Source: Bacteroidaceae bacterium
GTDB taxonomy: Bacteria; Bacteroidota; Bacteroidia; Bacteroidales; Bacteroidaceae
DNA: 64,000 bases
NCBI GenBank assembly: GCA_017448825.1
Contig: JAFSKR010000072.1
Location: 1-64,000 of the forward strand
Reading direction: 5' to 3'
Below, piece after piece: positions 16,187-22,669 of the stretch (its first letter is position 1; every line of letters begins with the position of its first letter). Below the pieces are notes generated by a model. The model did not search any database and had not been told where the DNA came from. It saw nothing but the letters and a program-made list of their open reading frames with translations. The position numbers were made by a program, and so were the translations under genes.

Positions 16187-16975
16187 CTATTTGATGTAAA
16201 GTTTCTTGCCATTGCAGATGTAAATTCCCTTTTGTGGGTGGGTCACACGGCGACCCTGCAAGTCGTACAGTGGTTCGTTGGCTGTATTCTCCACCTGCTC
16301 TATCGTCATCAGCCCCGTGCTTATGTCCTCCTCATCCACGACATAACGTGTTGGGGCATTGGATGCAGAGGTCTGATAATAAGCCTTGTTGGCAGGTATT
16401 TCCACGCCTGTGCTCACTTTTGCAAAGCCCACCTTGTTGTCAATTTGTGTCAGGGCATAATAGGTATAGGCTTCTGTTGTGGTCAGGGCGGTCAGGGTTC
16501 CAGACAAACTGTTGTTGGAAAGTGCCGAAGCGGCCACGTTTGTGGGAATAGCGTATGTTCCTGCGTCGCCTGACAGCACAAGACCCGACTCGGCTGGTAT
16601 TGCCAAGGAGATGGCACTGAGGCTCACTGTTCCTTCGCTGTCGTTGAAGGTTGCCTTGTAAGGTGTCAATCCCGTGCCAGAGAAATCGAGGATGTATTTT
16701 GAGCAGTAGGTGCCCCATCCTGTGCTGCCGATGGTGATGGACACCGTCGCAGGGCGGAAATACATGGTGCTGAGGTTGCTCAACGTGTAGCTTGTACTGC
16801 TACTCCCAATTGTCAGTGTCCCATTCGAGAAAGTCAGCGGTATTTTACTGCTGTAATCACTGATATCAACTGACACAGGATAACCACCATCCACCAACGT
16901 CAAATAGTAGGTTTCATCTGCGTGTGCTGTGGCCGTTCCTAATAGGATAATCATCCACAAAATAATTTTCTTCAT
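16187..16975 (-). CDS. secreted protein with C-terminal sorting-like tail, paired with the Cthe_2159 gene
   Basis: The protein has 262 residues. A signal peptide (MKKIILWMIILLGTATAHA) is followed by an N-terminal module (IPLTFSNGTLTIGSS ... LSNLSTMYF), a beta-rich middle with VSITIGSTGWGTYCS, and the tail YDLQGRRVTHPQKGIYICNGKKLYIK (only its motif positions matter: YDLxGRR and KGIYI). It is the larger counterpart of the 130-residue protein at 7729: both bear the tail and both sit immediately upstream of a Cthe_2159 gene. No enzyme motif is seen. It is probably co-transcribed with 14152-16182 and perhaps with the small gene at 17056. Confidence 0.72.
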   Translation of the reverse strand: MKKIILWMIILLGTATAHADETYYLTLVDGGYPVSVDISDYSSKIPLTFSNGTLTIGSSSTSYTLSNLSTMYFRPATVSITIGSTGWGTYCSKYILDFSGTGLTPYKATFNDSEGTVSLSAISLAIPAESGLVLSGDAGTYAIPTNVAASALSNNSLSGTLTALTTTEAYTYYALTQIDNKVGFAKVSTGVEIPANKAYYQTSASNAPTRYVVDEEDISTGLMTIEQVENTANEPLYDLQGRRVTHPQKGIYICNGKKLYIK

Positions 16976-17055
16976 GTTGATAGGTTTTATAAGATGTTAT
17001 TTTTTGTTTCGGGCTTCTGTTTTTTTCGTAAGAGTGTGGCATCGAAAGACGCGCC

Positions 17056-17196
17056 CTAAAGAATTTCCTCTGGGTCAGTGATGAAATGCTCTTCCTCGTT
17101 ATCGATTTCAGAAGAGAACGAACTGACCAACAACTCGTTTCCCTCTATTGCGATGAAAGCCATCGTGGGGCTTAGATAATACCATCTTTTTTCCAT
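17056..17196 (-). CDS. 46-residue small protein, unknown
   Basis: A 47-codon frame on the minus strand encodes a peptide starting MEKRWYYLSPTMAFIAIEG, with a hydrophobic centre (MAFIAIEGNELLVSSF) and a very acidic end (EIDNEEEHF ... DPEEIL). Small peptides of this design (Lys/Tyr-rich start, central hydrophobic stretch, Ser/acidic end) are common and mostly unannotated in Bacteroidales, often in front of secreted-protein genes. A TAACTTTG -7 box on this strand at 17252-17259 fits a transcript starting about 50 bp before the ATG. It is divergent from the AraC gene and upstream of the tail-protein/Cthe_2159 pair. Function unknown. Confidence 0.55.
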   Translation of the reverse strand: MEKRWYYLSPTMAFIAIEGNELLVSSFSSEIDNEEEHFITDPEEIL

Positions 17197-17251
17197 GGCT
17201 TGATTCTTTTTGTTTTTTATAAATGTTAGTAGTCAAGTAAAGTGTTGGCTA

Positions 17252-17259
17252 CAAAGTTA
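17252..17259 (-). promoter_or_regulatory. -7 promoter element for the small gene and possibly the following pair
   Basis: TAACTTTG read on the minus strand, centred in a short GGCTA/TAGCC inverted repeat (17248-17263). No convincing -33 TTTG at the usual spacing was found. Confidence 0.4.
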
Positions 17260-17349
17260 GCCCCTTTCCTGTCAATGATGCTTGACCAAAAAGGGGAAAT
17301 GTTTGACAATTTATCGGATAGGGGGGGGAGAAATTGCAGAAAAAATGTT

Positions 17350-17357
17350 TATCTTTG
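17350..17357 (+). promoter_or_regulatory. -7 promoter element for the AraC regulator
   Basis: TATCTTTG lies 26 bp before the AraC start codon. A run of eight G residues (17321-17328) lies about 20 bp upstream of it, a position where length changes could affect promoter spacing. Confidence 0.55.
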
Positions 17358-17383
17358 CCACGTCAAATTAAACAAAAAGGGAA

Positions 17384-18247
17384 ATGGACGTAAAGATAGA
17401 CCTTCAGCATCCGTATATCCAACAGCTAAAAAAAATTGACGAGCAGGGTGTGGTGGTGATTGACAACATATCGGCTCCGCCAGCGATTGGCGATGCCTAT
17501 ATTGCCAGTAACCTGCTGATTATCGTGTGTTATCGGGGGGCCATCATCAACGATGACGTGTCAGAGTATCGGCTTCGGGCGCATGACGTAAGCGTGCTGA
17601 TGCCCGACCAGTTGGTGCTGCCCACACGGGTGACTGATGACCTGTGTTGCACCAATGTAGCCATCTCGCGGCAGTTTTATGATCGGCTGCTGCAGCAATA
17701 CCCCTATACCCGTCATGGCGACCTCTTCCGCCGTCGCCCGCCCTGTCTGCTGACCGAAGAACAGTTCCGAAGCGTTCTCGATGCCGTCAACTTGACACGC
17801 ACCATCTCGCAGTCGGAGAGCCCACACCGCCTAGCCCAACTTGCCCAATTGCTGAGTATTCTGCTCAGTATGCTCGGTGAGTATCATGTAGCCAACTATT
17901 CCGACGAGATGCCTAACAGCACGAACGTCTTCAGTCATTTCTATGATGCCCTTGCTCGGCACTACTGCAAGTCGCACGAGATGGCTTTCTATGCCAACAT
18001 CTGTTGTCTGTCACCGAAACACTTTTCTGAGGTCATCAAGCGCGAGACGGGCATCAGTGCCAATAAGTGGATTGCGACCTACGTGACCATACGCGCCAAG
18101 ACGCTGCTCGATTCGCGTAAGGACTATACCGTCCAGCAAATCAGCGACAGTCTTGGCTTCAGCGAGCAGTCTTCTTTCGCTCGCTTTTTCAAGAAACAAA
18201 CTGGCATGAATCCTTCCGAGTACAGGAACAGGTTTCTCCTCACTTGA
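17384..18247 (+). CDS. AraC-family transcriptional regulator
   Basis: The protein has 287 residues. About residues 1-170 form a cupin-like sensing domain (YRLRAHDVSVLMPDQLVLP). The C-terminal third holds two helix-turn-helix motifs: FYANICCLSPKHFSEVIKRE near residue 205 and YTVQQISDSLGFSEQSSFAR near 250, followed by FFKKQTGMNPSEYR, the family signature. It binds DNA in the cytoplasm; the ligand is unknown. It is divergent from the small gene at 17056 and its 3' end overlaps the convergent SGNH gene by 8 bp. It may regulate either flanking carbohydrate gene set, but no operator could be identified. Confidence 0.92.
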   Translation: MDVKIDLQHPYIQQLKKIDEQGVVVIDNISAPPAIGDAYIASNLLIIVCYRGAIINDDVSEYRLRAHDVSVLMPDQLVLPTRVTDDLCCTNVAISRQFYDRLLQQYPYTRHGDLFRRRPPCLLTEEQFRSVLDAVNLTRTISQSESPHRLAQLAQLLSILLSMLGEYHVANYSDEMPNSTNVFSHFYDALARHYCKSHEMAFYANICCLSPKHFSEVIKRETGISANKWIATYVTIRAKTLLDSRKDYTVQQISDSLGFSEQSSFARFFKKQTGMNPSEYRNRFLLT

Positions 18248-19844
18248 GCAGCGCAGCAGCTGCACTTCCTGTATCGACGAGTCCTTTTGCCAGGGCTTGG
18301 GCATTGAGTTGTGCTCCTTTGAGTGAGGTGTGGGTGTGGTCGTGGTTGAAGTAGGCGGCTGCTTTCTTGGGTCCTATCTTGTCGAGGGCATCGGCGGTGA
18401 TGTTGTGGACATCGACGAGGGTGATGCCTGTCTCTTTGGCGACGGTGCGGCACCATTTGCCGTAGGTCTCGTTGCGTCGCTCGATGTAGGGCTTGCCTGC
18501 TCGTTCGTTGACTGGATAGATGAATCCTCTGGTGTGGCCGTCTCCTTGGTGCCATTCGTTGCGTGGGGTGAGGGTGAGGAGGATGGGGGTGGCTCCTTTT
18601 TCTTGGGCATCGCGTATCATTTTCTTGAGGTACCATCCGTAGGAGTAGATGACTTTGTAGATGCCGCTGCTTTCCATGCAATAGACGGCACTGGAGTCTT
18701 TGGCGGTGGCGATGACTCCTCGTTCTTTGTCGTTCTTGATGGGGCCGATGTCGTTGTGGCCGAACTGGAGCAGCACGTAGTCGCCTGGCTCCAGGGAGTT
18801 GTAGACTTCTTCCCAGCGGTCTTCGTCGATGTAGGTGCGGGTGGAGCGTCCTGCCTTGGCTTGGTTCTGGAAGACGCACTTGGTGGAGTCGAAGACGGTG
18901 TATGCCTGACTGCCCCAGCCCCACATGCCGTCGGGGTTTTTGTCTTCGTTCTTGCCGGTGGAGTCGCCGCACAGGAAGATCATGGGCTTTCCTGGCTTGC
19001 GCTGCTGGTCGCAACGGCGGGGGTGCACTTTGTCGTTGAGGCAGGCTTTGAGGGGTGCCACTTGTGGGTCGCTGGAGGCGAGGATGCCTTGGGCGGCGCT
19101 CTGTGCGTTCATGCGTGCTCCGTAGGCGGAGGTGTGTATCTTGTCGAGGTAGAAGTGGTAGTTGGTCTTCCAGGGGCCGTATTTTTCGAGTTTGGTGGCG
19201 GAGATGTCGCCCAGGTCGATGACGGGCACGTTCATTTCTTTGCCGATGGCGAGGATGGCGGGGGTGAAGTCGGTGAGTTTGCGCTGTATCTTGGTGGGGT
19301 CGTTGGGTTCGTAGTCGTTGCGTGGGGTGAGGGTGAGGAGGATGGGGGTGGCTTCTTTGGCTCGTATCTGGTTGATGAATCGGCGGGTGTAGCCTCCGAA
19401 GGTATAGACGGTTTCTTGCTTCTTGGTCACTTTGTTGAAGATGGTGATGGAGTCTTCTTTCACTTCGAGTGTGCCGTTGGGACGATAGGAGGAACGGGCT
19501 CGGATGGAGTCGATGGGTCCGTTGTCGTTGTGGCCGAGTTCGAGGAGTACGAAGTCTCCTTTTTGGATGGCGGCGAGCACGGGGTGCCATAGTTGGTTGT
19601 AGAAGGTGCGTGGGGAGGTGCCTCCGAGGGCATGGTTTTCGACGGTGATTTTGTTTTCGTCGTAGTATTCGTGGGCGTAGTAGCCCCATCCCCACTGGCC
19701 GTTGTTGCCGTTGCCGAGGGTGCCTGTGCGCATGGTGCTGTTGCCTATGAGGAAGAGGACGGGGTTGCCTGCTTGGCGACTGCTGCCGGGGATGGGGCGT
19801 GCTTGGTTGGCTATGTCGATGGAGTCGGCTGTGAGGTCGCGCAC
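18240..19844 (-). CDS. two-domain SGNH (rhamnogalacturonan acetylesterase-like) esterase, signal peptide out of frame
   Basis: The frame gives 534 residues holding two SGNH hydrolase domains. Domain 1 has FLIGNSTM near residue 31, LLELGHNDNGP near 100 and DKIHTSAYGA near 235. Domain 2 has FLCGDSTGKN near 290, LLQFGHNDIGP near 360 and DHTHTSLKGAQ near 500. These are the Ser, Gly-Asn and Asp-x-x-His blocks of rhamnogalacturonan acetylesterases, which deacetylate pectin. Domain 1 has GNST where GDST is usual, but keeps the Ser. The only in-frame start is GTG at 19844. A better start, ATG at 19923 (MKKLLTLSFII), meets a stop at 19888-19890; removing one T would fuse it to the main frame as a normal signal peptide. 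The gene may thus be frameshifted, or hold a sequencing error. Confidence 0.8.
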   Translation of the reverse strand: MRDLTADSIDIANQARPIPGSSRQAGNPVLFLIGNSTMRTGTLGNGNNGQWGWGYYAHEYYDENKITVENHALGGTSPRTFYNQLWHPVLAAIQKGDFVLLELGHNDNGPIDSIRARSSYRPNGTLEVKEDSITIFNKVTKKQETVYTFGGYTRRFINQIRAKEATPILLTLTPRNDYEPNDPTKIQRKLTDFTPAILAIGKEMNVPVIDLGDISATKLEKYGPWKTNYHFYLDKIHTSAYGARMNAQSAAQGILASSDPQVAPLKACLNDKVHPRRCDQQRKPGKPMIFLCGDSTGKNEDKNPDGMWGWGSQAYTVFDSTKCVFQNQAKAGRSTRTYIDEDRWEEVYNSLEPGDYVLLQFGHNDIGPIKNDKERGVIATAKDSSAVYCMESSGIYKVIYSYGWYLKKMIRDAQEKGATPILLTLTPRNEWHQGDGHTRGFIYPVNERAGKPYIERRNETYGKWCRTVAKETGITLVDVHNITADALDKIGPKKAAAYFNHDHTHTSLKGAQLNAQALAKGLVDTGSAAAALLK

Positions 19845-19880
19845 GCCGTTGATGTCTATCCAGATGTCGTGCTGGGTGAA

Positions 19881-19909
19881 CGCTACGCTAAATGATAAAT
19901 GATAATGTG
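19881..19909 (+). repeat. TAAATGATAAATGATAA-type repeat inside the 5' end of the SGNH gene
   Basis: Plus-strand GCTACGCTAAATGATAAATG resembles the repeats found after stop codons at 46506 and 51256. Here it overlaps the predicted signal-peptide codons of the SGNH gene on the opposite strand, at the place where the reading frame breaks. Confidence 0.55.
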
Positions 19910-19943
19910 AGTAACTTTTTCATAAGTGATAAATAGGTGATAG

Positions 19944-21716
19944 TTAGAGGTTATTGATTAGTTTTACGCGCTTGAGTTCGCTTTCGAGGTTGGGGGTGAA
20001 GATGCCTTTCCCGAGGTTTTCCTTGATTTCGTGGGGTGTCCAGAAGCGACCGCCGTCAAGTTCGTCGGAGGGTGTGATGGTGCCGTCGTAGAGGGTCTTG
20101 TGGACAAAGACGAGTTCTTTCTCGCGGTCGCTTTCGAAGACGTAGTGTGTGATGCGTTGGGGGGTGAAGTGGGTGATGCCGAGTTCTTCTTGTGCTTCGC
20201 GTCGGAGGGCTTCTTCGACGCTTTCGCCTAAATCGACATGACCTCCTACGGCGGTGTCCCACTTGCGGGGCTGGATGTCTTTCCATTCGGGGCGACGTTG
20301 GAGGTAGAGTTCGCCACGGCTGTTGAATACGTGCAGATGCACTACGGGGTGTAGGAGTTTGCTGCCGCTGTGACACTCGCCTCGTGTGGCTGCCCCGATG
20401 ATGTTGCCGTCGGCATCGACGATGGGGAGCTTTTCTTGGTTGTTGTCTTGCTTTCCTTGGGGGGCTGAGGGGCATAGGAGGGAGGTGTCTCCGTAGCTGA
20501 GGAATCGGAATTCGTGTGCCAGGGCGTAGTCATAGACTTTTCGCCAGTCGCCTTTCAGGAAGGCGGAGACGAGCAGCAGGAGTGTGGATTGTGGTTGGTG
20601 GAAGTTGGTGACCATGCGGCGTACGATGTGGTATTCGTAGCCGGGGGCGATGATGATTTGTGTGGAGGCATGGAGCACGTCGAGGTGATGCTGCTTCATG
20701 TGGGTGAGGAGGGACTGGAGGGCTTGTAGCGTGGTTGGCTTGGCTGTGGCTGTGTGGCTGCTTTCTGATGGGGTTTCGTATGGCATCCATTGGGGCACGT
20801 GGAGGTCTTCCTTGCCTTGTGAGGCGAGGATGCCCATGTAGTAGAGGCTTTCGAGGGTGCGCACGCTGGTGGTTCCTACGGCTATGGCTTCGCCTCTGTG
20901 TGCAATGAGTTTCTCGATGGTCTGACGGCGCACGGCGATGTGCTCGGTGTGCATGTCGTGACTGCCTATTGCTTTGCTCTTGACTGGCTTGAAGGTGCCT
21001 GCGCCTACGTGGAGGGTCAGTTCTTCGCGGTCGATGCCTGCTTCATCGAGGGCACGGAGTACGCGCTCGGTGAAGTGCAGTCCTGCGGTGGGGGCGGCTA
21101 CGGAGCCTTTGATTTTGGAATAGACGGTTTGATAGGTGTGCTTGTCTGACTCTTGGGTCTTGCGGTTGAGGTAGGGGGGGATGGGCAGTTCTCCTACGGC
21201 ATCGAGCAGTTCTGCCCAGGTGTAGTTGCCGTTCCAGGTGAACTCGATGATGTGGGATGTGCCGTGTAGTGCTTTCTTTTCGCAGGATAGGGTGACTTGT
21301 TCTCCATCTGGCATCTGGATGTCGCGATGCAGTTGCCCCGTTTTCCACTTCTTCAGGTTGCCCACAAGGCAGTACCACTGCACGGCACCTTTTTGTGAGA
21401 AGTTCAGTTGATAGTCGTTGGGAACGGCTGGTTCGAGGCAAAACACTTCGATGTGGGCTCCAAGCTCGCTTGTTCCCAAGGGGGAGCTTTTCCTGAAATG
21501 CAGGCGTGCCTGAATGACTTTCGTGTTGTTGAACACCATCAGGGCTCCGCTGGGGAGATACTTTGGCAAGGAGGTGAAGACATCTTCGCTGACCTTCCCT
21601 TGGTTGTATATCAGCAACTTGCTGGCATCTCGCTCTGCCAAGGGGAACTTGGCGATGCGCTCGTCGGGCAGGTTGTAGTTGTAGTCGGCTATCTGTATGT
21701 TCTTGGGGTTTTGCAT
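19944..21716 (-). CDS. queA: QueA (tRNA ribosyltransferase-isomerase) fused to a NUDIX hydrolase
   Basis: The protein has 590 residues. Residues 1 to about 415 are QueA, which transfers the ribosyl part of S-adenosylmethionine to preQ1 in tRNA during queuosine synthesis: YNLPDERIAKFPL at the start, VFNNTKVIQARL near 60, SVAAPTAGLHFT near 210, LTLHVGAGTFKPV near 236, VRRMVTNFHQP near 370 and FLSYGDTSLL near 407. After a linker (PQGKQDNNQE), residues about 430-590 form a NUDIX domain starting IVDADGNIIGAATRGECH. Its full Nudix box is GGHVDLGESVEEALRREAQEELGI (motif Gx5Ex7REx2EExGI). E. coli QueA is about 356 residues, so the extra length is the NUDIX part. The gene lies 3 bp after birA and is probably co-transcribed with it. 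The substrate of the NUDIX part is unknown. Confidence 0.92.
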   Translation of the reverse strand: MQNPKNIQIADYNYNLPDERIAKFPLAERDASKLLIYNQGKVSEDVFTSLPKYLPSGALMVFNNTKVIQARLHFRKSSPLGTSELGAHIEVFCLEPAVPNDYQLNFSQKGAVQWYCLVGNLKKWKTGQLHRDIQMPDGEQVTLSCEKKALHGTSHIIEFTWNGNYTWAELLDAVGELPIPPYLNRKTQESDKHTYQTVYSKIKGSVAAPTAGLHFTERVLRALDEAGIDREELTLHVGAGTFKPVKSKAIGSHDMHTEHIAVRRQTIEKLIAHRGEAIAVGTTSVRTLESLYYMGILASQGKEDLHVPQWMPYETPSESSHTATAKPTTLQALQSLLTHMKQHHLDVLHASTQIIIAPGYEYHIVRRMVTNFHQPQSTLLLLVSAFLKGDWRKVYDYALAHEFRFLSYGDTSLLCPSAPQGKQDNNQEKLPIVDADGNIIGAATRGECHSGSKLLHPVVHLHVFNSRGELYLQRRPEWKDIQPRKWDTAVGGHVDLGESVEEALRREAQEELGITHFTPQRITHYVFESDREKELVFVHKTLYDGTITPSDELDGGRFWTPHEIKENLGKGIFTPNLESELKRVKLINNL

Positions 21717-21719
21717 ATT

Positions 21720-22487
21720 TCAATCTTTCAAAAATTGTACTTCCTTGAATGCGTAACGCACCACGGTTCCGCTTTCGAACCGCAGCAGCAGGTGTCCTGT
21801 GGGTTCTACATCTGCTATCTCTGCCCAGAACTCGCCACGCACGTCGCTGTAACGATGGACTCCTTCACGGCGGTAGAGGTGGGTCTTGTATAGGAGTCTC
21901 ACTTCGTCGGTGCCTCCTTGGCGCAACAGTTCATAGAGGTGTTGGAAGTGGCGAAGCACTTCGGAGAGGACGGCTTCACGGTCGATGGTCAGACCTGTTA
22001 GCAGTTGGAGAGAGGTGGGGTTGGGGGCATCGCTGCGGAAATGCGTCTGGTTGATGTTGATGCCCACGCCGATGATGCAGTTGGCGATGCGTTTGCCCTG
22101 CAAGTCGCACTCGATGAGTGTTCCGCTGATTTTCTCTTCCCCCACATAGATGTCGTTGGGCCATTTCACCGTCACTTCCTTCACATACTGAGACAGCGTT
22201 TGGGCAATCGCCAATGCCATGCACTGCGAAAGGAGGAACTGGCGGGGTGGGGGGATAAAGTCGGGATGGCATAAGAGGGAGAAAATGAGGTTTTTGCCCC
22301 GTTCCGTCTCCCAAGAGTTCCCTTGTTGTCCCCTGCCTTGCGTCTGCTCGTCAGCCACCACGAGGGTGAAGCCAGGCAGCGACCGAGCAGATTGAACCAC
22401 TCCTGTTCCTTCTTCTGCCAACATCTCGCGAAGGAACGTGTTGGTGGAATCGACAGTGGGAAGATTGATGCGGGAAATGCTTTCCAT
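21720..22487 (-). CDS. birA: biotin--[acetyl-CoA-carboxylase] ligase
   Basis: The protein has 255 residues, the catalytic-only form without the DNA-binding domain of E. coli BirA. It attaches biotin to carboxylase carrier proteins in the cytoplasm. Visible motifs are the substrate loop STNTFLREML near residue 14, the biotin-AMP loop GRGQQGNSWETERGKNL near 51, VTVKWPNDIYVGEEKISG near 104 and the GVGININQ strand near 141. A small SH3-like C-terminal domain follows (WAEIADVEPTGHLLLRFESG). The start at 22487 agrees with a TAATTTTG box on this strand at 22505-22512. The stop codon is 3 bp from the start of the QueA-NUDIX gene. Confidence 0.95.
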   Translation of the reverse strand: MESISRINLPTVDSTNTFLREMLAEEGTGVVQSARSLPGFTLVVADEQTQGRGQQGNSWETERGKNLIFSLLCHPDFIPPPRQFLLSQCMALAIAQTLSQYVKEVTVKWPNDIYVGEEKISGTLIECDLQGKRIANCIIGVGININQTHFRSDAPNPTSLQLLTGLTIDREAVLSEVLRHFQHLYELLRQGGTDEVRLLYKTHLYRREGVHRYSDVRGEFWAEIADVEPTGHLLLRFESGTVVRYAFKEVQFLKD

Positions 22488-22504
22488 ACTTTTATATTTT
22501 CATG

Positions 22505-22512
22505 CAAAATTA
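22505..22512 (-). promoter_or_regulatory. -7 promoter element for birA-queA
   Basis: Minus-strand TAATTTTG, 17 bp upstream of the birA start. It shares a 180-bp divergent region with the kinase promoter at 22608. No -33 match at ideal spacing. Confidence 0.45.
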
Positions 22513-22607
22513 GGGAAAAAAGAACAAAAAGCGGTACAAAACTGGCATTTTTAGCGTTTATTCAAGAAAAAAACGCGTTTTCGTGATGTTTTTCACCAAC
22601 AAATCCC

Positions 22608-22615
22608 TACATTTG
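22608..22615 (+). promoter_or_regulatory. -7 promoter element for the histidine kinase operon
   Basis: TACATTTG on the plus strand, 54 bp upstream of the kinase start codon. Confidence 0.5.
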
Positions 22616-22669
22616 CGGGCTAAACGCATCGAGGCGTGAGGACAGCACCCCGCCTTCTCTAACCTAACT

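Noticed and set aside
18124-19695. Long frames on both strands within the SGNH gene (420 plus-strand codons from 18330, 523 minus-strand codons)
   Set aside because: Gly/Val/Phe-rich and Arg/His/Pro-rich readings of a GC-biased gene; the SGNH motifs lie only in the 18240-19844 frame.
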